From: Lactobacillus sp. CBA3606 | GTDB taxonomy: Bacteria; Bacillota; Bacilli; Lactobacillales; Lactobacillaceae | DNA: 64,000 nucleotides | Assembly: GCF_002970935.1 (NCBI RefSeq) | Contig: NZ_CP027194.1 | Location: 620,001-684,000, forward strand | Direction of reading: 5' to 3' | Shown here: in pieces, positions 33,713 to 42,025 of the stretch | How positions within the stretch are numbered: the first letter of the stretch is position 1 | Layout: the number at the start of each line of letters is the position of its first letter | Made by a program: the position numbers and the translations under genes | Notes under the pieces: model-generated | Database searches by the model: none | What the model saw: the letters and a program-made list of their open reading frames with translations, nothing else | Told to the model about the DNA's origin: nothing

Positions 33713-35428
33713 TTAAGCTTCAGTTTCGGCTGGCGCTGGTTTCGCCTTTTTGGTTCGCCGATGATGTTGATTAACTTCCATAATCACGGGTAAAATCACA
33801 GGATGTCGCTTCGTCTGATCCCACAAATAGTGGTTCAATTTTTCACGAACTGCCTGCTTTAGATGACCCCAATCAAATTCTTTATTATCCAAGTTAGATT
33901 GGACGGTTTCTTTGACCAGTTCCGCACTCTCTTGCATCAAATCTTTACTCGTCTTCACGTACACAAATCCACGTGAAGTGATTTTCGGCGTTGCGATAAT
34001 TTTCTTTTTCTTACGATCAATCGTAACTACTGCGACAAAAATACCATCTTCAGATAAAATCTTACGATCACGCAAGACGATATTACCAATGTCGCCAACA
34101 CCAATGCCATCAATCATCGTGTCGCCAACTTCAATCGAGTTAGCAAGATGCATGTCGGTCCCATCATAAACGAATTGATCACCTTTAGCAGCGATGAAGA
34201 TATGATCAGCGGGAATGCCAACCTCTTTCGCATATTCAGCATGCGTATCTAATAAGCGATACTCACCTTGAATTGGCATAAAGTATTTAGGTTTCATTAA
34301 ATTCATCATCAACTGTAAATCAGTTTTAGTCGCATGACCTGAGGAATTCATTTCATCCGCAATTGCTTTTACATCTGCCCCGGCCCGATAAATCATATCA
34401 CGAGTCTTGGCAACCACTGTTTCCATTGAATGTGAAGGGGTCGTCGTAATAAAGACCAAATCACCAGTTTCAATATTCAACTTGCCCTCTTGTTTGTTGG
34501 CCATTCGTTGGAGGGCCTTAATTGGTTCACCCATCCGACCAGTTTGTAAAATAACCACTTGAGCTGGGTCTAACTTATCAATTGAGTCCAACGGTACGAC
34601 AACATCTGCTGGCATCCGTAACTTGCCGAGCTTCAAGGCTGTGTTAATAATACTTTCAACATCACCGGGCATCAAGGCCACTTTACGACCTGATTTTTCG
34701 GCAGCATCCAACACTTGCTGAATCCGCAAAATATTCGAAGCAACCGAAGCCACAATAATGCGACCAGTATGATATTTGAAGGTATCCAAAACGTAAGCCG
34801 CAATGGCATGTTCGCTGACAGGTTGATCAAAGTTTTCAGCACTCGCTGAATCACTCAATAGTGCCAAGACACCTTTGGAACCGATCTCAGCTAACCGAGC
34901 AAAATCAGTCTGGTAGTTGGTAATAGCTGTCTGATCAAACTTAAAGTCACCGGTATAGACGACTTGTCCGGCACTCGTTTGCAACACAATTCCCATAGAA
35001 TCTGGAATCGAATGTGTCGTCCGGAAAAATGATGCCGTCACCGTTCCAAAATCAATTTCAGTTTTTTCATCAATAATATGAAAATCATCGAATTGCTTCG
35101 CCTTAGGATCTTTTTGTAATTGAATCTTAGCCAATTCAACGGTTAATTTTGATCCAAAAACTGGCACACTAAACTCATTTAAAAAGTAGGGTAAGGCCCC
35201 AATTGCATCCGCATGACCATGGGTTAAGAAGACCCCGACAATACGGTCAGCATTTTCACGCAAATAACTGAAATCGGGAATCACGACATCAATACCGAGC
35301 AATTCATTTTCAGGGTATTTCAAACCACAATCCAAGATATAAATTTCTTCATCGACTTCGACTGCATACATATTTTTACCGTTTTCACGGACCCCACCAA
35401 AGGGGGTAATTTTAACTTCACTACTCAA
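33713..35428 (-). CDS. rnjB: Ribonuclease J2
   Basis: The 571-residue product has the RNase J layout: metallo-beta-lactamase plus beta-CASP domains (about 1-430), then the C-terminal dimer domain. It is the J2 paralogue: the metal motif HGHEDH of J1 is HGHADA here (about residue 71-76), HTSGH becomes NSSGH, and PIHGEYR becomes PIQGEYR, so several metal ligands are missing and catalysis must be weak. In Firmicutes J2 partners J1 in mRNA decay and 5'-end processing. The start is TTG 35428 (MSSEVKITPFGGVRENG) with AAGGTG before it; no ATG fits the conserved N-terminus. Confidence 0.93.
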   Translation of the reverse strand: MSSEVKITPFGGVRENGKNMYAVEVDEEIYILDCGLKYPENELLGIDVVIPDFSYLRENADRIVGVFLTHGHADAIGALPYFLNEFSVPVFGSKLTVELAKIQLQKDPKAKQFDDFHIIDEKTEIDFGTVTASFFRTTHSIPDSMGIVLQTSAGQVVYTGDFKFDQTAITNYQTDFARLAEIGSKGVLALLSDSASAENFDQPVSEHAIAAYVLDTFKYHTGRIIVASVASNILRIQQVLDAAEKSGRKVALMPGDVESIINTALKLGKLRMPADVVVPLDSIDKLDPAQVVILQTGRMGEPIKALQRMANKQEGKLNIETGDLVFITTTPSHSMETVVAKTRDMIYRAGADVKAIADEMNSSGHATKTDLQLMMNLMKPKYFMPIQGEYRLLDTHAEYAKEVGIPADHIFIAAKGDQFVYDGTDMHLANSIEVGDTMIDGIGVGDIGNIVLRDRKILSEDGIFVAVVTIDRKKKKIIATPKITSRGFVYVKTSKDLMQESAELVKETVQSNLDNKEFDWGHLKQAVREKLNHYLWDQTKRHPVILPVIMEVNQHHRRTKKAKPAPAETEA

Positions 35429-35443
35429 TTATTTCACCTTGAT

Positions 35444-36319
35444 TCATTTAATATTTAGAGTGACAAACAACTTAGCTTCTTGTTCGGAATTTAACGGTAA
35501 GATTGGTAACCTGGGATCGCCCACTGGTTGCCCTAAATAATTCAACGCTGCTTTCACCGGTGATGGCGATGGCGCACTGAACAAAGCGGCCATTTTAGGT
35601 GTTAAATCACGTTGATACTTAGCGGCTAATGCCACGTCACCTGTCGTGACAGCTTGATACATCGCGGTCATTTCATCACCGTATAAGTGACTCGCCACCG
35701 AAATAACGCCAGCACCGCCGATTTCTTTGGCAGCTAGGCTTTGCGCATCCTCACCGGTGTAAACTAAAAAGTCGGCCGGTGCTTGTTCAACTAAGGCCCC
35801 ATATTCTTCCATTGAGGCACACTGCTTTACCCCGATAATATTAGGCTGTTTGGCAAGCGTTAAGATGGTCGCCACCGTCATTTTCACAACAACCCGACCG
35901 GGAATATTATAAATAATCACAGGTAACCCACCCTGTTCGGCAACAGCCGTAAAGTGAGCAATCATCCCAGCTTGATCAGGTTTGTTATAGTAAGGGACAA
36001 CCACCAAGGCTGCATCAATGCCTTTAATTTGACTCACTTTTTGAGTAAATGCAATCGTTGCCGCTGTATTATTTGATCCAGTACCGGCAACAATTGGGAC
36101 CCGACCAGCCACAATCTTAGCGGTTTTAGTCAATAAGGCTAGTTTCTCTGCTTCTGACAACGTTGGGGCTTCGCCCGTTGTACCACCTACGATTAAACCT
36201 TGGGTCCCGTGAGCCAACAAATGTTCAATCAAACTAACTAATCGTTCGTCATCCAATTGTTGTTGCGCGTTAAACGGGGTCACCATCGCAGTCATTAAAT
36301 CAACATTTTCAAAGTTCAT
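35444..36319 (-). CDS. dapA: 4-hydroxy-tetrahydrodipicolinate synthase
   Basis: The 291-residue product is a class I aldolase-type TIM barrel. It has GGTTGEAPTLSEAEK (about 43-57), the YYNKP motif, the catalytic Tyr region VIIYNIPGR (about 132-140) and the Schiff-base Lys in IIGVKQCAS (about 160-168). DapA condenses pyruvate and aspartate semialdehyde in lysine and diaminopimelate synthesis. Neighbours are not lysine genes, so it is a stand-alone copy. AAGGAG lies 9 bases before the ATG at 36319. The 15-bp gap to rnjB implies cotranscription. N-acetylneuraminate lyase is a weaker alternative. Confidence 0.92.
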   Translation of the reverse strand: MNFENVDLMTAMVTPFNAQQQLDDERLVSLIEHLLAHGTQGLIVGGTTGEAPTLSEAEKLALLTKTAKIVAGRVPIVAGTGSNNTAATIAFTQKVSQIKGIDAALVVVPYYNKPDQAGMIAHFTAVAEQGGLPVIIYNIPGRVVVKMTVATILTLAKQPNIIGVKQCASMEEYGALVEQAPADFLVYTGEDAQSLAAKEIGGAGVISVASHLYGDEMTAMYQAVTTGDVALAAKYQRDLTPKMAALFSAPSPSPVKAALNYLGQPVGDPRLPILPLNSEQEAKLFVTLNIK

Positions 36320-36348
36320 GAATTAAAAACTCCTTATAATAAAAATTT

Positions 36349-36368
36349 ACAAGTACCATTGTACTTGT
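36349..36368 (-). promoter_or_regulatory. Perfect hairpin in the dapA leader
   Basis: ACAAGTAC (36349-36356) pairs with GTACTTGT (36361-36368) around a 4-base loop, about 30 bp before the dapA start. On the minus strand AAATTTTTATT follows, so it could be an attenuator or an operator. It does not resemble a lysine riboswitch. Confidence 0.4.
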
Positions 36369-36464
36369 GCCGAATAAGTAACTCACCCCAGTTTACCACA
36401 TTTTAAACTAAAGCAATAGCTAGACCTTTAACCACTCTAATTAGGCCCAACACGACCTTTTATG

Positions 36465-36494
36465 TAAAAAAAAGAACCGCCAGTTGGCAGTTCT
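36465..36494 (-). terminator. Terminator of rpsO
   Basis: AGAACCGCCA (36473-36482) pairs with TGGCAGTTCT; eight T follow on the minus strand. Confidence 0.9.
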
Positions 36495-36507
36495 CTCAAT
36501 TTCAATA

Positions 36508-36777
36508 TTAACGACGAAGACCAAGACTTTGGATTAAGTCACGGTAACGGTTAACGTCTTCCTTACGCAAGTAAGCTAATAAGTTACGACGATGACCAAT
36601 TTTCTTCATCAACCCACGTTGTGAGTGAAAATCTTTCTTATGAACACGTAAATGTTCGTTTAATTCGTTGATATCCTCCGTTAAAACTGCAACTTGGACT
36701 TCAACTGAACCAGTGTCGCCTTCGTGACGGGCATACTTAGTAATAAGTTCCGTCTTCTTTTCGCGTGAAATTGCCAT
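36508..36777 (-). CDS. rpsO: 30S ribosomal protein S15
   Basis: The 89-residue product [20 protein letters not shown] ... [21 protein letters not shown] is S15, which binds 16S rRNA in the platform of the 30S subunit. It has the usual length. The start is ATG 36777, after GAAAGGTGG; the frame is open for 41 more codons upstream but this is leader. The transcript leader of about 90 bases contains a foldable region that could serve S15 autoregulation. It is divergent from rpsT. Confidence 0.97.
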   Translation of the reverse strand: MAISREKKTELITKYARHEGDTGSVEVQVAVLTEDINELNEHLRVHKKDFHSQRGLMKKIGHRRNLLAYLRKEDVNRYRDLIQSLGLRR

Positions 36778-36871
36778 GTGTATCAACCACCTTTCGAATA
36801 ATTGCCCTAAACTGAGTAAGTCGTTGGTGGTGCACGATAAACTAAGTAAAGGGTTGCTGAACACTTGATAT

Positions 36872-36900
36872 AGTCTAGCAAAGTCACGTTTAAAAAGCAA
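36872..36900 (-). promoter_or_regulatory. Promoter of rpsO
   Basis: On the minus strand TTGCTT (36900-36895), a 17-bp spacer and TAGACT (36877-36872). Confidence 0.7.
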
Positions 36901-36941
36901 GTTTCAATGCATATCAAGTTAAATTACTTTACACATAACAG

Positions 36942-36970
36942 TTGCAATCAGGCCGGGCCTTATGTATAAT
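36942..36970 (+). promoter_or_regulatory. Promoter of rpsT
   Basis: TTGCAA (36942-36947), a 17-bp spacer and a perfect TATAAT (36965-36970). Confidence 0.8.
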
Positions 36971-37015
36971 AACATTTGTTGAAAAAAAGTTGGTCCTTGA
37001 TGGAGGTGAATCTAT

Positions 37016-37270
37016 ATGCCAATTATCAAATCCGCTATTGAACGCGTGAAAACAAACAATAAAGCAAATGCTCGTAATACCACTCAAATGAGTGCAATGC
37101 GGACTGCTGTTAAAAAATTCGAAACTGCTAAAACTACCGGCGCCGATAACGTCGATGATTTATACTTAGCAGCCGTTAGCGCGGTTGACAAAGCTGCTTC
37201 TAAGGGGCTTATCAAACGTAACAAGGCTGCCCGTGACAAGTCACGGATGGCTGTTCGTTACGCTAAGTAA
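37016..37270 (+). CDS. rpsT: 30S ribosomal protein S20
   Basis: The 84-residue basic helical product ([20 protein letters not shown] ... [19 protein letters not shown]) is S20, which binds 16S rRNA early in 30S assembly. TGGAGGTG precedes the ATG by 7 bases. It is a single gene between rpsO (divergent) and holA (convergent), with its own promoter and terminators; the holA-rpsT-rpsO neighbourhood is common in lactobacilli. Confidence 0.97.
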   Translation: MPIIKSAIERVKTNNKANARNTTQMSAMRTAVKKFETAKTTGADNVDDLYLAAVSAVDKAASKGLIKRNKAARDKSRMAVRYAK

Positions 37271-37281
37271 AGCGCAATTCG

Positions 37282-37310
37282 ACTCCCGAGCATTTGCTTA
37301 GGAGTTTTTT
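37282..37310 (+). terminator. Terminator of rpsT
   Basis: ACTCC ... GGAGT with inner AGC/GCT pairs (37282-37305), followed by a TTTTTT run. Confidence 0.75.
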
Positions 37311-37316
37311 AATACC

Positions 37317-37362
37317 TAAAAATGCTTCAAAACTCGTCTAACTGAGTTTTGAAGCATTTTTT
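37317..37362. terminator. Bidirectional terminator between rpsT and holA
   Basis: AAAAATGCTTCAAAACT pairs with AGTTTTGAAGCATTTTT around an 11-base loop; it ends at the holA stop codon. Confidence 0.92.
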
Positions 37363-38401
37363 AGTTTTGGACTAACGCCTGTCGTTCATTCACAAATTGG
37401 ACCATGAATAATTCAAATAATAATTCGGGATCACGTTGCGTCGTTTTCATTTGGACTTCCGTCTGCAACAAACCTAGATAAGCCGCTCGCAATGCGGGTT
37501 GGTTAAACTGTCGGACCGTTTGCAAGGCTAACTTCACCCGATACGGATGCACTTTTAAAGTGCTCGCCAAGCTTCCCTGGCTATACCCAGCGCGTGCCAA
37601 AATCTTAACTTGTAGTAACAAGCGGAATTGGCCCAGCAGAATCGCATTGATTTTTAATGGCGCCTCTTGGGCCGTCACTAACTCATGATAAAGTTCGACG
37701 GCCGCTTGCGTTTGATACCGTAAGACGTTATTGACCAAGTCAAATACATTTTGTGTTAATGATTTCGTGACTAAGGCATCCACAGCCGGTAAATCAATTC
37801 GTTGTGACTGAGCGGCGTAAATCATCAGTTTAGGTAGTTGTGCCATGATTAGTCCTAGTTGACCATCAGTCCGACTAACTAAAGCTTGTAGCGCATCTGG
37901 ATCAATCGAAATTTTTTTGGCCGTTAATTCCGATTGGACATACTTTTGTGTGTCGTGTTCTGAAACCTGATTGATTTCAACGATGGTCGCCTGTTTTTTT
38001 AACGATTTGACCAGTTTTTTCCGTGCATCTAACTTTTCATAAGGCGCCATCAAAACCATGATTGTGTCTGGTTCCGGATGGTCAAAATAACTTTGTAACG
38101 TGTCCAAATCGTGATCAATTTTATTTTTTTTCGTTTCACCGGTTAAAAAATAGGGATGATTAATAAAAACTAACCGACGTTCACCAAAGAAAGGCGCCGA
38201 CATGGCGTCGTCTAACGCGACCGCTACAGGCGTCGTTTCCATATCATAACTCCCCACATTCATGGTCTGTTCTTCACTGGGAATCACCTGCAGTAATTTG
38301 GTTTTCAGTTGATCTGCTAAATAATTAACGGTCCCTAAAACCACATAAATTGAGGCTAATTTACCGTGCTGAAGGTCCTGTATGGCCTGCTGTGCGTTGA
38401 T
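37361..38401 (-). CDS. holA: DNA polymerase III delta subunit, with a probable AUC start
   Basis: The product (346 residues from 38401) is the clamp-loader delta subunit: the N-terminal strand IYVVLGTVNYLADQLK, the ERRLVFINHPYFL region, and the C-terminal collar helices (about 215-346). The only canonical start in frame is a GTG at 38344, inside the conserved first strand, which would delete the usual first 19 residues. Upstream of it the frame stays open and family-like (NAQQAIQDLQHGKLASIY) back to a TGA. The only well-placed initiation site there is ATC at 38401-38399, 8 bases after AAGGAAGG. I therefore propose AUC initiation; AUU four bases earlier or a sequencing error are alternatives. 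It overlaps the end of comEC by 41 bp. Confidence 0.8.
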   Translation of the reverse strand: MNAQQAIQDLQHGKLASIYVVLGTVNYLADQLKTKLLQVIPSEEQTMNVGSYDMETTPVAVALDDAMSAPFFGERRLVFINHPYFLTGETKKNKIDHDLDTLQSYFDHPEPDTIMVLMAPYEKLDARKKLVKSLKKQATIVEINQVSEHDTQKYVQSELTAKKISIDPDALQALVSRTDGQLGLIMAQLPKLMIYAAQSQRIDLPAVDALVTKSLTQNVFDLVNNVLRYQTQAAVELYHELVTAQEAPLKINAILLGQFRLLLQVKILARAGYSQGSLASTLKVHPYRVKLALQTVRQFNQPALRAAYLGLLQTEVQMKTTQRDPELLFELFMVQFVNERQALVQN

Positions 38402-40649
38402 AGAAATTACCTTCCTTCAAAAATGTTTGCCAGGTGCTTGCGCGACCACCACCAAAACGATACGTAATCATCCCCTGTAACGCCGTTGAATACGTGATAA
38501 TATGTTGTTGTGCAAGCGTCGTCAATGTTTCCTGGTTGGGGTGACCATACCGATTATGCCGGCCAACTGACAGAATTGCCCGCCGGACTTGCAATTGTTG
38601 TAAGGCCTGATAATTTGAGGCAGTCTTACTGCCATGATGTCCTAATTTTAACACATCCACTCTTAACATCGGATACCGAGCCACAATGGCCCGCTCTCCA
38701 GCCTGATCCAGGTCACCGGTGAACATAAACTGTTGCCCCCCAAACCGCCCCGTTAATACTAATGAATCCGCATTCTCTGCACGACCGGGATGAAACGGAT
38801 GGACCGCAGTTAAGCCATCTGCAAACCGTTGTCCAGCAATAACTTCTCTAACCTGTGGTTGCCACCTTGCTTGTGCTAATAGTTGTTTAAATTTAGGTAA
38901 CCCAGCCATTCCAGCCGGAACCACCACTTGTCGCACCTTAATCAGCTGCAACAATCGGCCTAAATCGCCAATATGATCCACATCTTTATGCGATAAATAA
39001 ACCGTATCTAGATGATTTAGACCTAGCTGATGTAAATAATTAACTGTAATCGTTTCAACGCGTGCTCGCGCCGGTCCACCAGTTTGCCAGGCCGGGGTTG
39101 GAAACTGTAAGCGGCCGCCCGTATCAATCAGACTAACTTGTCGATTAAATGGTTGTCGAATTAAAATCGAATCACCTTGACCGATATCAATAAATTGCAC
39201 TGCGCCACGTAATGGCCATCTGATACTCAAAATCAGCCCAAAATAAGCTAACCCTAAGCGAATTGCCAGACGTTTAGTGGGGGTCCGTAATAACCATAGC
39301 GTGGTTAAAGTCAGCCCCCAAGCTAACCAAGGAGCCGGGCGACCGATCGTCAATAACCCCGGCAGCGTCCCGACCCAATCAATCCCCCGTTGAAAGAGCG
39401 CTAATCCCTGTTCACACCAAGTCGCAATGGTTAGCGAATATTGCCCCAGACTGGCACCAATTATGGTCAATGGCAGTAGCCCCCAACTGAATAGTGGCGC
39501 CACAATTAGATTGACTAGCAGCGTCAATAGATGCCACTGGGCAGTTGCCATTAAAATCACGGGCAAACTAAGCAGTTGTACCCAGCCACTTAACCGCCAA
39601 CCGGACATTGGTGGCGCTAAAATCAAGAGCAACGCTAACCCATAACTTAGTTGACCGCCTAATTGTAATAACACCAAAGGATTCGTCCAAATTCCAATCA
39701 ATAAGGCCAAACTCCAGCCCGCCAACGCACCACTAGCTTGCCGCGTCAGTAATTGCCACCCCAGCGGTAGCCAGGCAGTGATAACGGCGCGTTGTAAGCT
39801 ATCCGCACCACCGCCAAGCACCAAGTATACCGGCAATAAGCCTAATAGCCAGTAATCAATCGCCGTTTGGCTCAAGTGGCCCCGAACCAGTACCCACCGT
39901 AACATCTTAATTAGTAGAATGACGTGAAGCCCTGACAAACTAAATAAGTGCATTAGCCCCAACTGTTGCACACTCGTCATCTGCGTCCGAAAATTAACTG
40001 GCCGTAGTCCGACTAACAAGCTTTTAGCATATAATTGCAATGTCGGTGGTAATCGTTCCAATGCCAAGCTAAACCGCTGTCGCACTTGATGAATCCAATC
40101 CAATCCTCCCAGCCAACCAGTTCGTGGTGCCAAGGTTAAAGCTGTAACTTTTTTAATGGTTAATTGCCGATAAATCCCCTGGCTCCGATAATAGCTAGGT
40201 CCATCGAATTGACCAGGATTGGTTGGTGGCCCGATTGGCGCTAATTCGCCCACGACTTGCCACCGTGTTCGTTGCGTCAGCTGACTTAACTGTTGCTTTT
40301 CAGCAGCTGAGGTTAAGCGCCCATAACTGATTAACTGACCATGAGCACTCGTTGCCAGCAGCTGATACTGACCGCCTTTCAACCTAATTTGGTCCGGCTG
40401 AACCGTCATCGCTAATGTGACCGTTTGTGGTAATTCCCCACTAATCTGAGTAAACTGCCGATTTTTAAAAATCAGCCAGCTGGCCATGACCGCCATCACA
40501 CACACTGTCCCCATTAACAGCCGCCGCTGTCGCATGTAAACAAGCCGTAACCCCCACAGGCCTAACAACCCAGCTGCGGGCCACTGCTGGCCCACAAGCC
40601 AACTACTCAATAAGCCACTACCAATAGCCGCAAAAAACAAGCCCCGCAA
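38361..40649 (-). CDS. comEC: ComEC/Rec2 competence DNA-uptake channel
   Basis: The 762-residue product has N-terminal membrane segments, an OB-like extracytoplasmic region (about 50-180), the competence membrane domain (about 200-480; LVGLRPVNFRTQMTSVQQLG, LFSLSGLHVILL) and a C-terminal metallo-beta-lactamase-like domain (IDIGQGDSILIRQP, LSHKDVDHIGD, KLGHHGSKTAS). ComEC carries single-stranded DNA across the membrane. The start TTG at 40649 abuts the comEB stop (TAGTTG) without its own ribosome site, indicating coupling. The late-competence genes suggest transformability, though natural competence is not established for most lactobacilli. Confidence 0.94.
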   Translation of the reverse strand: MRGLFFAAIGSGLLSSWLVGQQWPAAGLLGLWGLRLVYMRQRRLLMGTVCVMAVMASWLIFKNRQFTQISGELPQTVTLAMTVQPDQIRLKGGQYQLLATSAHGQLISYGRLTSAAEKQQLSQLTQRTRWQVVGELAPIGPPTNPGQFDGPSYYRSQGIYRQLTIKKVTALTLAPRTGWLGGLDWIHQVRQRFSLALERLPPTLQLYAKSLLVGLRPVNFRTQMTSVQQLGLMHLFSLSGLHVILLIKMLRWVLVRGHLSQTAIDYWLLGLLPVYLVLGGGADSLQRAVITAWLPLGWQLLTRQASGALAGWSLALLIGIWTNPLVLLQLGGQLSYGLALLLILAPPMSGWRLSGWVQLLSLPVILMATAQWHLLTLLVNLIVAPLFSWGLLPLTIIGASLGQYSLTIATWCEQGLALFQRGIDWVGTLPGLLTIGRPAPWLAWGLTLTTLWLLRTPTKRLAIRLGLAYFGLILSIRWPLRGAVQFIDIGQGDSILIRQPFNRQVSLIDTGGRLQFPTPAWQTGGPARARVETITVNYLHQLGLNHLDTVYLSHKDVDHIGDLGRLLQLIKVRQVVVPAGMAGLPKFKQLLAQARWQPQVREVIAGQRFADGLTAVHPFHPGRAENADSLVLTGRFGGQQFMFTGDLDQAGERAIVARYPMLRVDVLKLGHHGSKTASNYQALQQLQVRRAILSVGRHNRYGHPNQETLTTLAQQHIITYSTALQGMITYRFGGGRASTWQTFLKEGNFYQRTAGHTGPSAR

Positions 40650-41135
40650 CTAGCTATTTTTTAATAGAATTTGATCTAAGCTTAATTTATCTAAATCAGC
40701 TTGGTTAAATTCAACTTGTTGTAATTCGACTTGCTTACGTTCAATTAATGACATCGCATAAGCATCATTATGATAATTTCGTAAATAATGGATCTTTTTA
40801 ATTCCCGCTTGCAATAACATTTTCGTACATTGTAAGCAAGGAAAATCCGTGACGTAAATTTCAGCACCATCCGTGGCAGCACCGAACTTAGCACACTGTA
40901 AAATAGCATTCATTTCGGCATGAATCGTCCGCATGCAATGCCCATCCACTAAGTAACAGCCTTCATCAATACAATGAACATCACCTGAAACTGAGCCATT
41001 ATAGCCACCGGCAATAATCCGTTTATCTCGCACAATCGTTGCACCAACTGATAACCGTTCACAGGTACTGCGCGTTGATAACAGTACCGCCTGCATCATA
41101 AAATATTGATCCCATGGAATTCGTTGATCTTGCAT
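40650..41135 (-). CDS. comEB: dCMP deaminase-family protein ComEB
   Basis: The 161-residue product is a zinc-dependent cytidine/deoxycytidylate deaminase: HAEMNAIL gives the zinc His and catalytic Glu, and PCLQCTKML the two Cys ligands; an extra Cys/His cluster (ECVDEGCYLVDGHC-like, DEGCYLVDGHCMRTIHAE) is typical for dCMP deaminase. It makes dUMP for thymidylate synthesis; it sits in the com operon but is not needed for uptake in B. subtilis. Start: ATG 41135 after GTGAGGAA; the longer frame overlaps comEA spacing without support. Confidence 0.94.
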   Translation of the reverse strand: MQDQRIPWDQYFMMQAVLLSTRSTCERLSVGATIVRDKRIIAGGYNGSVSGDVHCIDEGCYLVDGHCMRTIHAEMNAILQCAKFGAATDGAEIYVTDFPCLQCTKMLLQAGIKKIHYLRNYHNDAYAMSLIERKQVELQQVEFNQADLDKLSLDQILLKNS

Positions 41136-41188
41136 TAATTTTTCCTCACTTTCAATGACCGTAGTATACCAAATGGCAGCCAATCCGC

Positions 41189-41938
41189 CTAGACCGTGAG
41201 TTGATCACGGAATTTTGCTAACGTTTTATCGCCAATCCCACTAACTTGCTTCAAATCATCAACACTTTTAAACCCACCATGTGTGTCACGATAGGCAATG
41301 ATTCTTTCGGCTTTCTTTTGACCGACCCCCGCTAACTGTTGTAACGCACTGACATCCGCCGTATTTAAATTAATCGTCCCTGCACTCGTACTAGCGGTGC
41401 TCTGACTAGGCATCGTCGTTGTCGCGTGGCTGTCACTACTACCATTAGCTGCTGAACCAGCACCAGGTCCTGCCGGTTGTTTAGCCGTGGGCGGCACTGA
41501 TTCACCTTTTACTGGTACATAGACAACTTGTTGATCGGTAACCTTAGCAGCTAGATTGAGCTGCGTCTGATCGGCTTGCGGTTGTAACCCTTTCGCTAAG
41601 GCAATCACGTCCGCAATCCGCGTCGTGGCCTGGACCTGATAAAGTCCTGGTTGGTTGACCGCACCTTTAACGTCAACATACAGAGGGCCCGCCGAACTAG
41701 CCGTGGCGTTAGCTGGTGGTGTGGCACTGCTACTGCTAACCAAAGCAGGTGAACGGCTATGCTGACTGGCAACTGGTTGTGATTGACTGCTTAGCGCATC
41801 GTCAGCTACCGGTGCCGGCATTCTCGGGGAACGTAAACTCATCATCAATCCGATACTAATCAACCCTAAGCTCAAACCGCCTAGGGCAATGGCACCCCAA
41901 CGATGGGCTTTCAGCCATGCAAAAATTTCTAATCCCAT
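41189..41938 (-). CDS. comEA: ComEA, DNA receptor of the competence system
   Basis: The 249-residue product has one N-terminal membrane anchor (about 13-35), a Ser/Ala/Pro-rich linker, an SLBB-type domain (VDVKGAVNQPGLYQVQATTR, about 100-160), a second Ser/Ala/Thr-rich linker, and C-terminal helix-hairpin-helix DNA-binding motifs (INLNTADVSALQQLAGVGQ ... GGFKSVDDLKQVSGIGDKT). It binds incoming double-stranded DNA at the cell surface and hands it to ComEC. Start: ATG 41938 after GGGAGG. First gene of the comEA-comEB-comEC-holA run. Confidence 0.95.
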   Translation of the reverse strand: MGLEIFAWLKAHRWGAIALGGLSLGLISIGLMMSLRSPRMPAPVADDALSSQSQPVASQHSRSPALVSSSSATPPANATASSAGPLYVDVKGAVNQPGLYQVQATTRIADVIALAKGLQPQADQTQLNLAAKVTDQQVVYVPVKGESVPPTAKQPAGPGAGSAANGSSDSHATTTMPSQSTASTSAGTINLNTADVSALQQLAGVGQKKAERIIAYRDTHGGFKSVDDLKQVSGIGDKTLAKFRDQLTV

Positions 41939-41997
41939 AATAACCTCCCTTATAGTCATCAACTACGTGGAAGATTAGCTTTTCGTTTTAACTTCGC

Positions 41998-42025
41998 AAA
42001 AAAAGGACCGGTTCCCACCGAATCC
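41998..42025 (-). terminator. Terminator of the ylbG-rsmD-coaD-sepM operon
   Basis: GGACCGGT pairs with ACCGAATCC (42005-42025, one bulge), followed by a seven-T run on the minus strand; it abuts the stop codon. Confidence 0.75.

Noticed and set aside
36320-36460. Lysine riboswitch or T-box before dapA
   Set aside because: No conserved T-box (TGGNACCGCG-like) or multi-stem lysine core was seen; only a single small hairpin.
42005-42025. Attachment-site-like sequence beside sepM
   Set aside because: Better explained as a rho-independent terminator, with a stem followed by seven T on the minus strand.
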